Origin: Dactylosporangium sp. | GTDB taxonomy: Bacteria > Actinomycetota > Actinomycetes > Mycobacteriales > Micromonosporaceae | Assembly (NCBI GenBank): GCA_025965915.1 | Contig: JAOPWA010000021.1 | Span: forward strand, 1-34,522 | Direction: 5' to 3' | Length of the DNA stretch: 34,522 nt | Shown: positions 15,362-23,501 of the stretch, piece after piece | Layout of the letters: every line of letters starts with the position of its first letter | How positions within the stretch are numbered: the first letter of the stretch is position 1 | Translations under genes and position numbers: made by a program | The notes under the pieces: generated by a model | The model's input: the letters and a program-made list of their open reading frames with translations, nothing else | What the model was told of the DNA's origin: nothing | The model's database searches: none

Positions 15362-16621
15362 TCACCATGCGCTCCAACCCGCCCGGTCGTCGCGCACCAC
15401 CCGGCCACCCTTCATGATCCAGCGGACTTCGCGGAACGCCGAGGTCGCTAGCGTCGGGTCGGCATCCATCGCGATCAGGTCGGCGTACCGGCCGGGCTCG
15501 ACGGTGCCCAGATCAGCCTCGGCGCGCAGCCACCGGGCCGGGCCGAGGGTGCCGGCGTAGAGCGCCTGGGCCGGCCCGATCCCGCCCTCGGACATGTACT
15601 CCAGCTCGCGGACCGACGCACTGGTGCCCTCGAAGGTCCAGAACGGCGGCATGTCACTGCCCAGCAGCACCTCCACCCCGGCCGCCACGGCCATCGCGTA
15701 GCTCTCCAGGTGGCGCGGCCCGGCGCCGAGCGAACGGCACTGCATCCACTCCGGTACGCCCAGCTCGTCGAAGAACTCCTTGCACCGGGTGACCAGCAGG
15801 GTGGGTACGAGCGCGGTGCCGCGCGCGGCCATCTCGGCGGCCACCTCCGCGGTCAGCTGGTAGCCGTGCTCCACGCAGTCCAGTCCGAGCCGGACCGCCT
15901 CGGCGATCACCGGTGCCGGTCCGGCGTGCGCGGTGACCCGCCGCCCCCAGGCGTGTGCCGTCTCGATCACCGCGGCCATCTCGTCGGCGAACAGTTGCGG
16001 GGTGTGGATGGCCTCGTGTTCGCCGGCGATGCCGCCGGAGATCATCACCTTGATCAGGTCGGCACCGGCCTTGATCTGGCTGCGTACGCCACGGCGGAAT
16101 CCGTCCGCGCCGTCGCATTCCAGGGTGTCGCCGCTGTCGTGGCCATGCCCGCCGGTGCAGACGAGGGCCCGGCCGGCGGTGAAGATGCGTGGCCCGGGCA
16201 CCCGGCCGGCCTGGATCGCCCGGCGCAACGCGAAGTCCGCGTGGTCCTTCTCGGCGACGCAACGGACCGTCGTCACACCACTGAGCAGGGTCCGCCGGGC
16301 CCCGTCGGCCATGTAGAGGGCCAGCTCGTGCGGGCTCATCCCCTTCACCTCGGCACCGCCCTGCCCGGGTAGGGACAGGGACAGGTGGGTGTGCATGTTC
16401 ACCAGACCGGGCGTGAGGTACGCGCCGCCCAGGTCGATCTGCTCGGCATCGCCGTCCGCCTGGGCGGCGGTGATCACATCCGCTGCCGGGCCGACCGCGA
16501 CGATCCGTTCGCCGCGCACCCAGACCGCGGCGTCTCCGAGGGGGGCCACCCCGTCGACCACCCGCCCGTCGACCACCGTGCAGTTCACCAGTACTGCTGA
16601 GCGTGTCGATCCCTCGTTCAT
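15362..16621 (-). CDS. Metal-dependent amidohydrolase, prolidase/imidazolonepropionase-like
   Basis: A 419-residue cytoplasmic hydrolase of the amidohydrolase superfamily. The binuclear metal site is complete: His77 and His79 (MHTH), probable carbamylated Lys191 (DLIKVM), His232 (TAHAG), His252 (VEHGY) and Asp323 (GSDMPP). The overall pattern, with GVTTVRCVAEKDHADFALR and KGGRVVRD at the end, resembles the branch of Xaa-Pro dipeptidases and imidazolonepropionase-like enzymes, which cut amide bonds in small peptides or rings. ATG 16621 follows GGGAGG at 7-8 nt; the longer track ORF runs into the LacI operator region. It is divergent from lacI, whose operator lies between them, so it is probably part of the same regulon. 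Confidence 0.85.
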   Translation of the reverse strand: MNEGSTRSAVLVNCTVVDGRVVDGVAPLGDAAVWVRGERIVAVGPAADVITAAQADGDAEQIDLGGAYLTPGLVNMHTHLSLSLPGQGGAEVKGMSPHELALYMADGARRTLLSGVTTVRCVAEKDHADFALRRAIQAGRVPGPRIFTAGRALVCTGGHGHDSGDTLECDGADGFRRGVRSQIKAGADLIKVMISGGIAGEHEAIHTPQLFADEMAAVIETAHAWGRRVTAHAGPAPVIAEAVRLGLDCVEHGYQLTAEVAAEMAARGTALVPTLLVTRCKEFFDELGVPEWMQCRSLGAGPRHLESYAMAVAAGVEVLLGSDMPPFWTFEGTSASVRELEYMSEGGIGPAQALYAGTLGPARWLRAEADLGTVEPGRYADLIAMDADPTLATSAFREVRWIMKGGRVVRDDRAGWSAW

Positions 16622-16685
16622 ACCCACACCTCCCCGCGTTCCTGCGCCGGATGCCCCCTGCGTTAACTCGCGTTGCGGCGCAACT

Positions 16686-16703
16686 TGTGGCAACGTTTGC
16701 GCA
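16686..16703. promoter_or_regulatory. LacI-type operator 1, between amidohydrolase and lacI
   Basis: TGTGGCAACGTTTGCGCA, centred on CG with the AACGTTT core common to LacI/GalR operators. It matches operator 2 at 16 of 18 positions. It overlaps a possible -35 (TTGCGC, 16697-16702) for lacI. A second, looser inverted repeat GTTGC-GGC-GCAAC lies immediately to the left (16672-16684). Confidence 0.75.
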
Positions 16704-16767
16704 ATCCAGTGGTAAAACAGCATATCCTCAACGCCACGGAGTGGCTCTGGAGCGAGGAAGGGACAGC

Positions 16768-17790
16768 GTGGTGGTCGTGGACCTTCGCCAGGTCGCGGCG
16801 GCGAGCGGGGTCTCCCTCAGCACCGCCTCCCGCGCGCTGTCCGGGTCGGGGCGGGTCAGTGAGGCCACCCGCGAACGGGTCCGCCGGGTCGCCGAGGACC
16901 TGGGCTACCGGCCCAACGCGCTCGCCCGAGGCCTGCGCACGAACCACTCCCGACTGGTCGGGCTCGTGGTCACGAACCTCGTCAACGCGTCGTTCCACGT
17001 CATCGCCGAGATCGTGCACAACCGGCTGAAGGCGTCCGGGTACCACCTGGTCCTGTGCATCACCGGAGGCGACGTCGACGAGGAGCGCGCGTACGTGGAG
17101 TCGCTCCGTGTCCACATCGTCGACGGCGTCATAGTCGTCGGCTCCGACGCGAAAGCGGTCGAGCAGTTGCGGCACACCGGCATTCCCACGGTCCACCTCG
17201 CCCGGCAGCCCCGGCGTCCCGCGGGCGACTGCGTACTGGGGGCCGACCTCGAAGGTGCGCGGGAGGCGACGCGGTACCTGCTGGGCCTGTCCCACCGGCG
17301 GATCGCCGTGGTTACGGGGCCAGCGACTGTGACCTCCGGCTATGAACGACTCGCCGGCTACCGGCTAGCGCTGGACGAGGCCGGCGTCGGATACCGCGAG
17401 GACCTGGTCTTCGCGGGACCGTTGGAGCCCGACTCGGGCGTGGTGGCGGTCGACCGGCTGCTCGCCCTCCCGGCGCGCCGACGACCGACCGCGGTGCTTG
17501 TCACCAACCACGAGGCGGTCTTCGGGCTGTTGCCGGCGCTGCGCGAGCGCAAGGTGCGGATTCCCGACGAGTTGAGCGTGCTCTGTTACGAAGACGCCGA
17601 CCTTCTCAAGTGGTGGGATCCGGCGGTCACTGTGATGGACAACAATGCCGCCCGGATGGGCGATCTGGCGGTGAACATTCTGCTCGATCGCATCGCCGGA
17701 AAAGCCGACACGGAGCCGGCCAGGTGGACCGAATACCGGGTCGGCGCCCAGCTGGTCGTACGTGAGTCCTGCGTCGAAGCCCAATCGTGA
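16768..17790 (+). CDS. LacI family transcriptional repressor
   Basis: A 340-residue regulator with an N-terminal HTH and hinge (DLRQVAAASGVSLSTASRALSGSGRVSEATRERVRRVAEDLGYRPNALARGL, about residues 5-55) and a periplasmic-binding-protein-like sensor domain. The DNA-contact motif SLSTASRAL and hinge PNALARGLR are standard. GTG 16768, after GAGGAAGGG, gives a normal LacI length; the track ORF begins in the promoter. Two matching operators, one upstream of this gene and one upstream of the ABC operon, support autoregulation and control of uptake genes. The ligand is unknown, and a peptide or heterocycle would fit the neighbours better than a sugar. Confidence 0.9.
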   Translation: MVVVDLRQVAAASGVSLSTASRALSGSGRVSEATRERVRRVAEDLGYRPNALARGLRTNHSRLVGLVVTNLVNASFHVIAEIVHNRLKASGYHLVLCITGGDVDEERAYVESLRVHIVDGVIVVGSDAKAVEQLRHTGIPTVHLARQPRRPAGDCVLGADLEGAREATRYLLGLSHRRIAVVTGPATVTSGYERLAGYRLALDEAGVGYREDLVFAGPLEPDSGVVAVDRLLALPARRRPTAVLVTNHEAVFGLLPALRERKVRIPDELSVLCYEDADLLKWWDPAVTVMDNNAARMGDLAVNILLDRIAGKADTEPARWTEYRVGAQLVVRESCVEAQS

Positions 17791-17813
17791 CCTGCCCGCC
17801 GGCGGTGGCGCCC

Positions 17814-17843
17814 TTGACATCGCCTCTCCCGGTAGAGCAGTTT
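17814..17843 (+). promoter_or_regulatory. Promoter of the ABC-transporter operon
   Basis: A perfect -35 TTGACA (17814-17819) is followed after 18 nt by a weak -10 CAGTTT (17838-17843). The LacI-type operator begins at the last base of this -10, so bound repressor would cover the start site. The -10 call is uncertain; the -35 and operator are clear. Confidence 0.55.
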
Positions 17844-17860
17844 GTGGAAACGTTTGCTCA
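17843..17860. promoter_or_regulatory. LacI-type operator 2, before the ABC operon
   Basis: TGTGGAAACGTTTGCTCA: 14 of 18 positions obey two-fold symmetry around the central CG, with the full AAACGTTT core. It lies 58 nt upstream of the substrate-binding protein start and overlaps the promoter. Confidence 0.8.
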
Positions 17861-17918
17861 CGGCGGGCCTATGACGTCCGCCCCGGCATCCCTTCTGTAG
17901 TCCGGCCTGGAGGCCCGC

Positions 17919-19499
17919 ATGAAGATCCGGTCTGCCGGGGTGCTCGTAACCGCCCTGGCGCTGTCGGGCTCGCTCGCCGCGTGCGGCAGCGGTTCGACCT
18001 CCTCTTCCAACAGCGCGCAGGGTGGCGGCACGGTCGTTGTCGATACCGCGTTCCAACTAAAGACCGCCGACCCTGGCCGCATGTTCGAGCCGACCGGGTT
18101 GCTGATCGCCGAATCGATGTACGACACGCTGCTGACCTTCAAGGGCAGCGACGTGACCAAGCCGGTTCCGGCGCTCGCCGAGTCCTACACCGCGTCCCCG
18201 GACGGCAAGACCTTCACGTTCAAGCTCCGTACCGACGCGAAGTTCTCCGACGGCTCGCCCGTCACCTCGGCTGACGTCGTCTTCTCGCTCAACCGCGTGA
18301 AGAACGTGAAGGGCAACCCGTCGTTCCTCATGGACGGCCTCACGGTCACCGCCCCGGACGCGAACTCCGTGGTCATCACCAGCGACAAGCCCAACGCGGC
18401 GGTGCCGTTCATCCTGCCGAACCCGGCGCTGGGGATCCTGAACTCCACCGTGGTCAAGCAGAACGGCGGCACCGACGCCGTCGGCGCCGACAAGACCGAC
18501 ACCGCGGAGAGCTTCCTCAACTCGAAGTCCCAGGGCAGCGGGCCTTACATCCTCAACAGCTACAGCACCACCACGCAGGTCGTGCTGACCCCGAACGACA
18601 AGTACTGGGGAACGAAGCCGAAGTACTCCAAGGTCGTCGTTCGCAACGTGCAGGCCAACGTGCAGCGGCTCAACGTGGTCAAGGGCGAGTCGCAGGTCGC
18701 GGTCGACCTCTCGCCCGAGCAGGCGAAGGGCCTCAACCAACTGCAGGTGGTCAACGGCGCCTCGCCGAACGTGTTCTTCCTGTTCTCGAACAACAACGCG
18801 GCGATCTCCAAGACCGCTTCGAACCCGAAGTTCCAGGAGGCCGTCCGGTACGGCGTCGACTACAAGGGCCTGGTCGACCTCGCGGGCCAGGGCGCGGTCC
18901 AGACGCCGGGCATCGTCCCGTCGATGTTCCTCGGCGCGCTGTCGAGCGGCGACGCGGTGACCCGTGACGTCGCCAAGGCCAAGGCGGCGCTGGCCGCGTC
19001 GGGCCTTTCCAACCCGACCGTGGCGCTGAGCTACCCGAGCGACGTCCAGGTCAACGGTCTCAACTTCGGCGACCTCGCGGCGCGGGTGCAGGCCAACCTC
19101 AAGGAGGTCGGCATCACCGTGAACCTGGCACCCGCGTCGGTGCAGACCGCGCTGGAGACCTACCGCGGCGGCAAGGAGGAGATGGGTCTGTGGCAGTGGG
19201 GTCCGGACTACCCCGACCCCAGCGACTACCTCAACTTCCTGCCGGGTCAGCTCGTGGGCCTGCGCGCCGGCTGGGCGAAGGGCGCCGACAGCGCGCTGGA
19301 GACGCTCGGCACCCAGGCCGCGTCGACCATCGACGACAGTCAGCGGGCCGGTCTGTACAAGCAGATCCAGCAGTCGATGAACAAGTCGGGGCCGATCATG
19401 CCGCTGATCCAGCCGGCACAGATCCTCGTCGGCGCGAAATCGGTGAAGAACCTGCAGTCCAACGCTCTCTGGCTGGTCAACGTCCGTGAGCTTGGCTAG
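17919..19499 (+). CDS. ABC transporter substrate-binding lipoprotein, family 5 (peptide type)
   Basis: A 526-residue extracytoplasmic solute receptor. A lipoprotein signal with lipobox LAAC places the acylated Cys at residue 22. The body fits the SBP_bac_5 family: LKTADPGRMFEP and AESMYDTLLTF near the start, PALAESYTASPDGKTFTFKLR (about 87-107), KFSDGSPVTSADVVFSLNR and the QWGPDYPDPSDYLNFLPGQL segment near residue 425-445. The family binds di- and oligopeptides, nickel, opines and other small molecules, so the ligand is open. ATG 17919 follows GGAGG. It heads a seven-gene operon under operator 2. Confidence 0.93.
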   Translation: MKIRSAGVLVTALALSGSLAACGSGSTSSSNSAQGGGTVVVDTAFQLKTADPGRMFEPTGLLIAESMYDTLLTFKGSDVTKPVPALAESYTASPDGKTFTFKLRTDAKFSDGSPVTSADVVFSLNRVKNVKGNPSFLMDGLTVTAPDANSVVITSDKPNAAVPFILPNPALGILNSTVVKQNGGTDAVGADKTDTAESFLNSKSQGSGPYILNSYSTTTQVVLTPNDKYWGTKPKYSKVVVRNVQANVQRLNVVKGESQVAVDLSPEQAKGLNQLQVVNGASPNVFFLFSNNNAAISKTASNPKFQEAVRYGVDYKGLVDLAGQGAVQTPGIVPSMFLGALSSGDAVTRDVAKAKAALAASGLSNPTVALSYPSDVQVNGLNFGDLAARVQANLKEVGITVNLAPASVQTALETYRGGKEEMGLWQWGPDYPDPSDYLNFLPGQLVGLRAGWAKGADSALETLGTQAASTIDDSQRAGLYKQIQQSMNKSGPIMPLIQPAQILVGAKSVKNLQSNALWLVNVRELG

Positions 19500-20571
19500 T
19501 CCCACCGTCGCTTCCGCTGGAGCGGGCCGGCTACGTCCGGCCCGCTCCGGCAAGGGCGTGCTGCGGTTCCTCGCCCGGCGCATCGCGGCCGCCGCGCTGC
19601 TGTGCGTCGGGATCACGCTGGTCGCGTTCACCCTGACCCAGTTGGTCCCGGGCGACCCGGCCACCGCGAACCTCGGCCAGCGGGCCATCGGCGACCCCGC
19701 CGCGGTCGCCGCCTTCCGGGCCAAGTACGGCCTGGACAAGCCACTGCCGGTGCAATACCTGACCTATCTCGGCAACGTGGTGCGGGGCAACCTTGGCCTG
19801 TCCCAGCAGAGCCACCGGCCGGTGGCGCAGGACCTCGGCGAGTACGTGCCGGCAACGATAGAGCTCGCGCTCTTCGCGATCGTGCTCTCGCTGCTCATCG
19901 GCGTCGCCTTCGGCGTCCTCGCAGCCATCAACCGGGATCGCTGGCCCGACCAGGTGCTCCGGGTGGTGAGCCTCGGCGGCGTCTCGATGCCGACGTTCTG
20001 GGTCGCGCTCGTCGCGTTCTACCTGTTCTTCTTCAAGTTCGGCCTGCTGCCCGGCGGCGGCCGGATCGACCCCGGCATGAACGCCCCACCCCAGGCCACC
20101 GGCTTTTACACGATTGACGCGGCGCTCGCCGGCCAGTGGGACGTCTGGGGGTCGGCAGTACGCCACCTCGTGCTTCCCTCGCTCGTGCTCGCCGTCTACA
20201 CCGTCGGCATGCTGATGCGCTTCACCCGCGCGTCCGTGCTGGAGATCCTCGGCAACGACTACGTGCGGGCGGCGCGGGCCAAGGGCCTGCCGGAGCGCGT
20301 CGTCATCCTGCGCCACGTGCTGCGTCCCGCACTGGTCGCGATCATCACCGTGGCCGGCGTCGCCTTCGGCAGCCTGCTGTCCGGTGCCGTCCTCGTCGAG
20401 AGCATCTTCTCCTGGCCGGGCCTGGGACAGTACGCGTACCGCAGCGCGGTCAACCTTGATCTGCCCGCCATCATGGGTGTCAGCATCGTCGTCGCGGCCG
20501 TCTACATCGTCATCAACCTGCTCGTCGACCTTCTCTACGGGGTCATCGACCCGAGGATCCGGCTGACGTGA
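19486..20571 (+). CDS. ABC transporter permease, DppB type
   Basis: A 361-residue inner-membrane permease with an unusually long, basic N-terminal extension before the first membrane helix (FLARRIAAAALLCVGITLVAFTLTQLVPGDPA, the usual DppB start). About six membrane segments follow, and the EAA-type coupling loop is seen in ARAKGLPERVVILRHVLRPAL. The start at GTG 19486 overlaps the previous gene by 14 nt. A GTG at about 19558 would remove the extension, and neither has a strong ribosome site. It would pair with the next gene's product to form the channel. Confidence 0.9.
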   Translation: MSLASPTVASAGAGRLRPARSGKGVLRFLARRIAAAALLCVGITLVAFTLTQLVPGDPATANLGQRAIGDPAAVAAFRAKYGLDKPLPVQYLTYLGNVVRGNLGLSQQSHRPVAQDLGEYVPATIELALFAIVLSLLIGVAFGVLAAINRDRWPDQVLRVVSLGGVSMPTFWVALVAFYLFFFKFGLLPGGGRIDPGMNAPPQATGFYTIDAALAGQWDVWGSAVRHLVLPSLVLAVYTVGMLMRFTRASVLEILGNDYVRAARAKGLPERVVILRHVLRPALVAIITVAGVAFGSLLSGAVLVESIFSWPGLGQYAYRSAVNLDLPAIMGVSIVVAAVYIVINLLVDLLYGVIDPRIRLT

Positions 20572-21485
20572 CCGCAACCGACCCGACACCGGCGGACCCG
20601 ACACCGGCCGATCCGACACCGCGGGAGCCTGCCGTAAGCGCGCGCCGCGACCGGGCCGCCGCCCGGTCGCCGTGGCGGCAGCCGCTCGCGCTCGTGGGCG
20701 CCGCGCTCGTCGTCGCGTGGGTCCTCATCGCCGTCCTGGCGCCGCTGCTCGCGCCCCAGGGGCCGCTCGACCAGCTCGCGCCAAAGCTTTCGGCCCCGTC
20801 CGCGAGCCACCTCTTCGGCACCGACGAGCTGGGTCGCGACGTGCTGAGTCGGGTCATCTACGGCTCCCGGATCTCGCTACCGCTGGCGATCCTGCTCGTC
20901 GTGCTCGCCACGGTGCTCGGGGCAAGCGTCGGCGCTATCGCCGGCTTCTTCGGCGGCTGGATCGACGGCACGCTGATGCGACTGGCCGACCTGGTGTTCG
21001 CCTTCCCCGGCATCATCCTGGCCATGGCGGTGGCCGCGGCTCTCGGGCCACAGCTGCGCAACGCCGTGCTCGCCGTCGTCATAGTGTCCTGGCCCTCGTA
21101 CGCGCGGCTGGTACGCGGCCTCGTGCTGTCCGCCCGGAACTCGGAGTACGTGGCGGCCAGCCGGCTGCTCGGATCGTCGGCGTTGCGGACGATGCTCGTC
21201 GACCTGCGGCCCAACATCGCCGGCCCGGTGCTCGTGATGGCCGCGCTCGACGTCGGCAACGCCGTTCTGCTGCTGTCAGGTCTGTCCTTCCTGGGGCTCG
21301 GCGCGCAGCCACCCACCGCTGAATGGGGCGCCATGGTCGCTGCCGGCGCGGCGAACTTCGACCGCTGGTGGGTGGGCGTCTTTCCGGGCCTGGCCATCCT
21401 CACCGTCGTGCTCGCGTTCAATTTCGTCGGCGACACCCTGCGCGACGCACTCGACCCGCGCACCGCGCGCGCTATCAGGGACTGA
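20568..21485 (+). CDS. ABC transporter permease, DppC type
   Basis: A 305-residue permease. Its cytoplasmic N-terminus has three copies of DPTPA/R encoded by a 15-nt tandem repeat, followed by a first membrane helix (LALVGAALVVAWVLIAVLAPLLAP), then FGTDELGRDVLSRVIYGSRISL, a hallmark of DppC-type subunits. The EAA loop is EYVAASRLLGSSALRTMLVDLRPN. GTG 20568 overlaps the upstream stop (GTGA). Confidence 0.92.
   Translation: MTATDPTPADPTPADPTPREPAVSARRDRAAARSPWRQPLALVGAALVVAWVLIAVLAPLLAPQGPLDQLAPKLSAPSASHLFGTDELGRDVLSRVIYGSRISLPLAILLVVLATVLGASVGAIAGFFGGWIDGTLMRLADLVFAFPGIILAMAVAAALGPQLRNAVLAVVIVSWPSYARLVRGLVLSARNSEYVAASRLLGSSALRTMLVDLRPNIAGPVLVMAALDVGNAVLLLSGLSFLGLGAQPPTAEWGAMVAAGAANFDRWWVGVFPGLAILTVVLAFNFVGDTLRDALDPRTARAIRD
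20580..20624 (+). repeat. 15-nt tandem repeat, three units, coding DPTPA
   Basis: GACCCGACACCGGCG, GACCCGACACCGGCC and GATCCGACACCGCGG follow one another in frame near the start of the DppC-type gene. The copies are nearly identical at the DNA level, so expansion looks recent. Confidence 0.85.
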
Positions 21486-21487
21486 CC

Positions 21488-22498
21488 ATGGGCGCACTTC
21501 TGGAGGTCGAGAACCTCACCGTCTGGCTCGCCACCCGGCGCGGGCCGCAGAAGGCCGTCGACGGCGTCTCGTTCCACGTCGACGCCGGCGAGATCTTCGG
21601 CATCGCGGGCGAGAGCGGCAGCGGCAAGACGATGACCGCGATGGCGCTGCTCGGCCTGCTCCCGCACGCCGCCCGGACCAGCGGTCGGGCCGTGTTCGAG
21701 GGCCGCGACCTACTGTCGATGTCGCCAAAGGAGCTGCGCTCGGTGCGCGGCCGCCGCATCGCGATGGTGTCGCAGGACCCGTCGACCAGCCTGCACCCGA
21801 TGCTCAACGTCGAAACCCAGCTGACCGAACACATGCGTCATCACCTCGGGCTGCGCAAGTCCGAAGCGCGCAGCCGCGCCATCGACCTGCTGGCCACGGT
21901 GCGCATCCCCGACCCGGAGCGGGCGCTGGCCGCGCACCCCGCGCAGTTCTCCGGCGGCATGCGCCAGCGCATCGCCATCGCGGTGGCGCTAGCCTGCGAG
22001 CCGCGCCTGCTGCTGGCCGACGAGCCCACGACCGCGCTCGACGTCACCGTGCAGGCGGGCATCCTGCGGCTGCTCGACCGGCTGCGCCGCGAGCAGGACC
22101 TCGCCGTCGTGGTCATCACCCACGATCTCGGCGTGATGTCCGCGGTGACCGACCGGATCTGTGTGATGTACGGCGGTCGGGTCGCCGAGGTCGGCCCGAG
22201 GCAGGGCGTTCTGAAAGAGCCCCGCCATCCGTACACCCGGGGCCTGCTCGACGCGCTGCCGCACCCGGAGGGCGGGGCGGCGACGCTCCGGCCGATTCCG
22301 GGCAGCCCGCCGCCACTGGGGGAGGTACCCGAGGGGTGCGCGTTCCACCCCCGCTGCGGGTTCGCCCTCCCGAGTTGCCGCATCGAACGCCCGGCGCCGG
22401 CCCTCGTCGGCGACGCGCACGAGTCGGCCTGCCCGCCGGACCCGCTGAAAGACCCCGACCCGCTGAAAGACCCGGACCCGCTGAAAGGCACCGCGTGA
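21488..22498 (+). CDS. ABC transporter ATP-binding protein, DppD type
   Basis: A 336-residue ATPase. Walker A is GESGSGKT (about 37-44), the signature is FSGGMRQR, Walker B is [12 protein letters not shown] and the switch His follows in VVITHDLG. The C-terminal oligopeptide-transporter extension is present, with [14 protein letters not shown] and the Cys-bearing [14 protein letters not shown] motif, which in relatives binds an iron-sulfur cluster. The protein ends in a PLKDPD tandem repeat. ATG 21488 is 2 nt after the upstream stop with CAGGGA before it; the track ORF is longer by shadow codons. Confidence 0.93.
   Translation: MGALLEVENLTVWLATRRGPQKAVDGVSFHVDAGEIFGIAGESGSGKTMTAMALLGLLPHAARTSGRAVFEGRDLLSMSPKELRSVRGRRIAMVSQDPSTSLHPMLNVETQLTEHMRHHLGLRKSEARSRAIDLLATVRIPDPERALAAHPAQFSGGMRQRIAIAVALACEPRLLLADEPTTALDVTVQAGILRLLDRLRREQDLAVVVITHDLGVMSAVTDRICVMYGGRVAEVGPRQGVLKEPRHPYTRGLLDALPHPEGGAATLRPIPGSPPPLGEVPEGCAFHPRCGFALPSCRIERPAPALVGDAHESACPPDPLKDPDPLKDPDPLKGTA
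22439..22492 (+). repeat. 18-nt tandem repeat, three units, at the 3' end of the DppD-type gene
   Basis: GACCCGCTGAAAGACCCC, its near-copy ending CCG, and a third unit ending GGCACC encode (DPLKDP)x2-DPLKGT. Lys is AAA in each copy, unusual in this GC-rich DNA. Confidence 0.85.
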
Positions 22499-23496
22499 GC
22501 GCCCTACTGGAAGCGACCGGGCTCGCCGTCGAGTACCACCGGCGTGGCGCCCCGACGCTGCGGGCCGTCGATCGCGTCGACCTGCGTCTGGACCGTGGCG
22601 AGGTCCTCGGTCTGGTCGGCGAGTCCGGTTGCGGCAAGTCGACGCTGGGCCGCGCGGTGGTGGGGCTGCTGCCCGCCGCCGCGGGCGAGATCCGCTTCGA
22701 CGGCCGTGCCGTAACCCCGCTGGGGCGGCGGAGGCGCCCGCGCGAGCTGCGCGGATTGCAGATGGTCTTCCAGGACCCGTACGCGTCGCTCAACCCGCGC
22801 CGACGGATCGGCGAGCAGATCGGCGACGGGTACGTCCTCGACGGGGTCGCCCGGTCCGAGGCCGCGCGCCGGGCCGGCGACCTGCTCGAGCGCGTCGGGT
22901 TGTCGGCGAACACGGCCAGCCGCTACCCGCACGAGTTCAGCGGTGGCCAGCGCCAGCGGATCGCTATCGCGAGGGCCCTCGCCACCGACCCGAGCTGCAT
23001 CATCGCCGACGAGCCGATCAGCGCGCTGGACGCGTCGGCGCAGGCGTCCGTGGCCAACCTGCTCGTCGCGCTGGTGCGTGAACTCGACATGGGCATGGTG
23101 TTCATCTCGCATGACCTGTCGGTGGTACGGCAGATCGCCGATCGCACCGCCGTCATGTACCTCGGCCGCGTCGTCGAGGTGGGACCCACCCAGCAGATCT
23201 GGTCGGCGCCCGCCCACCCGTACACCCGGGCGCTGATCTCAGCGGTGCCGCGCGCCGACGGGGCCGGCGTGCTGCCGGTCGAGCTGCCCGGTGATGTGCC
23301 CGACCCGGCGCGGCCGCCGGCCGGTTGCCGGTTCCACCCGCGCTGCCCGCTCGTGCGACCGGAATGCGCTCGGCACGACCCGCCGCTCACCGTCCTGCGG
23401 GACGGCCGGTCGGCCGCGTGCGTGCTGCAGAGCCCCGGTGAGCCGGCGCGCCCGCTCGCGGAGCCGCACCCGGTATCGCCGTCGATGAAGGAGTGA
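22495..23496 (+). CDS. ABC transporter ATP-binding protein, DppF type
   Basis: A 333-residue ATPase, second of the pair. Walker A is GESGCGKST, the signature FSGGQRQR, Walker [13 protein letters not shown] and the switch His is in VFISHDLS. The Q-loop [14 protein letters not shown] and the C-terminal [14 protein letters not shown] motif are typical of DppF/OppF. GTG 22495 overlaps the DppD-type stop (GTGA); the upstream part of the track ORF, which overlaps the DppD-type gene in another frame, is rejected. Confidence 0.92.
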   Translation: MSALLEATGLAVEYHRRGAPTLRAVDRVDLRLDRGEVLGLVGESGCGKSTLGRAVVGLLPAAAGEIRFDGRAVTPLGRRRRPRELRGLQMVFQDPYASLNPRRRIGEQIGDGYVLDGVARSEAARRAGDLLERVGLSANTASRYPHEFSGGQRQRIAIARALATDPSCIIADEPISALDASAQASVANLLVALVRELDMGMVFISHDLSVVRQIADRTAVMYLGRVVEVGPTQQIWSAPAHPYTRALISAVPRADGAGVLPVELPGDVPDPARPPAGCRFHPRCPLVRPECARHDPPLTVLRDGRSAACVLQSPGEPARPLAEPHPVSPSMKE

Positions 23497-23501
23497 CCGT
23501 C

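Noticed and set aside
18057-19739. 560-codon minus-strand ORF
   Set aside because: Antisense to the substrate-binding protein, with low-complexity Arg/Val/His-rich translation and no motif.
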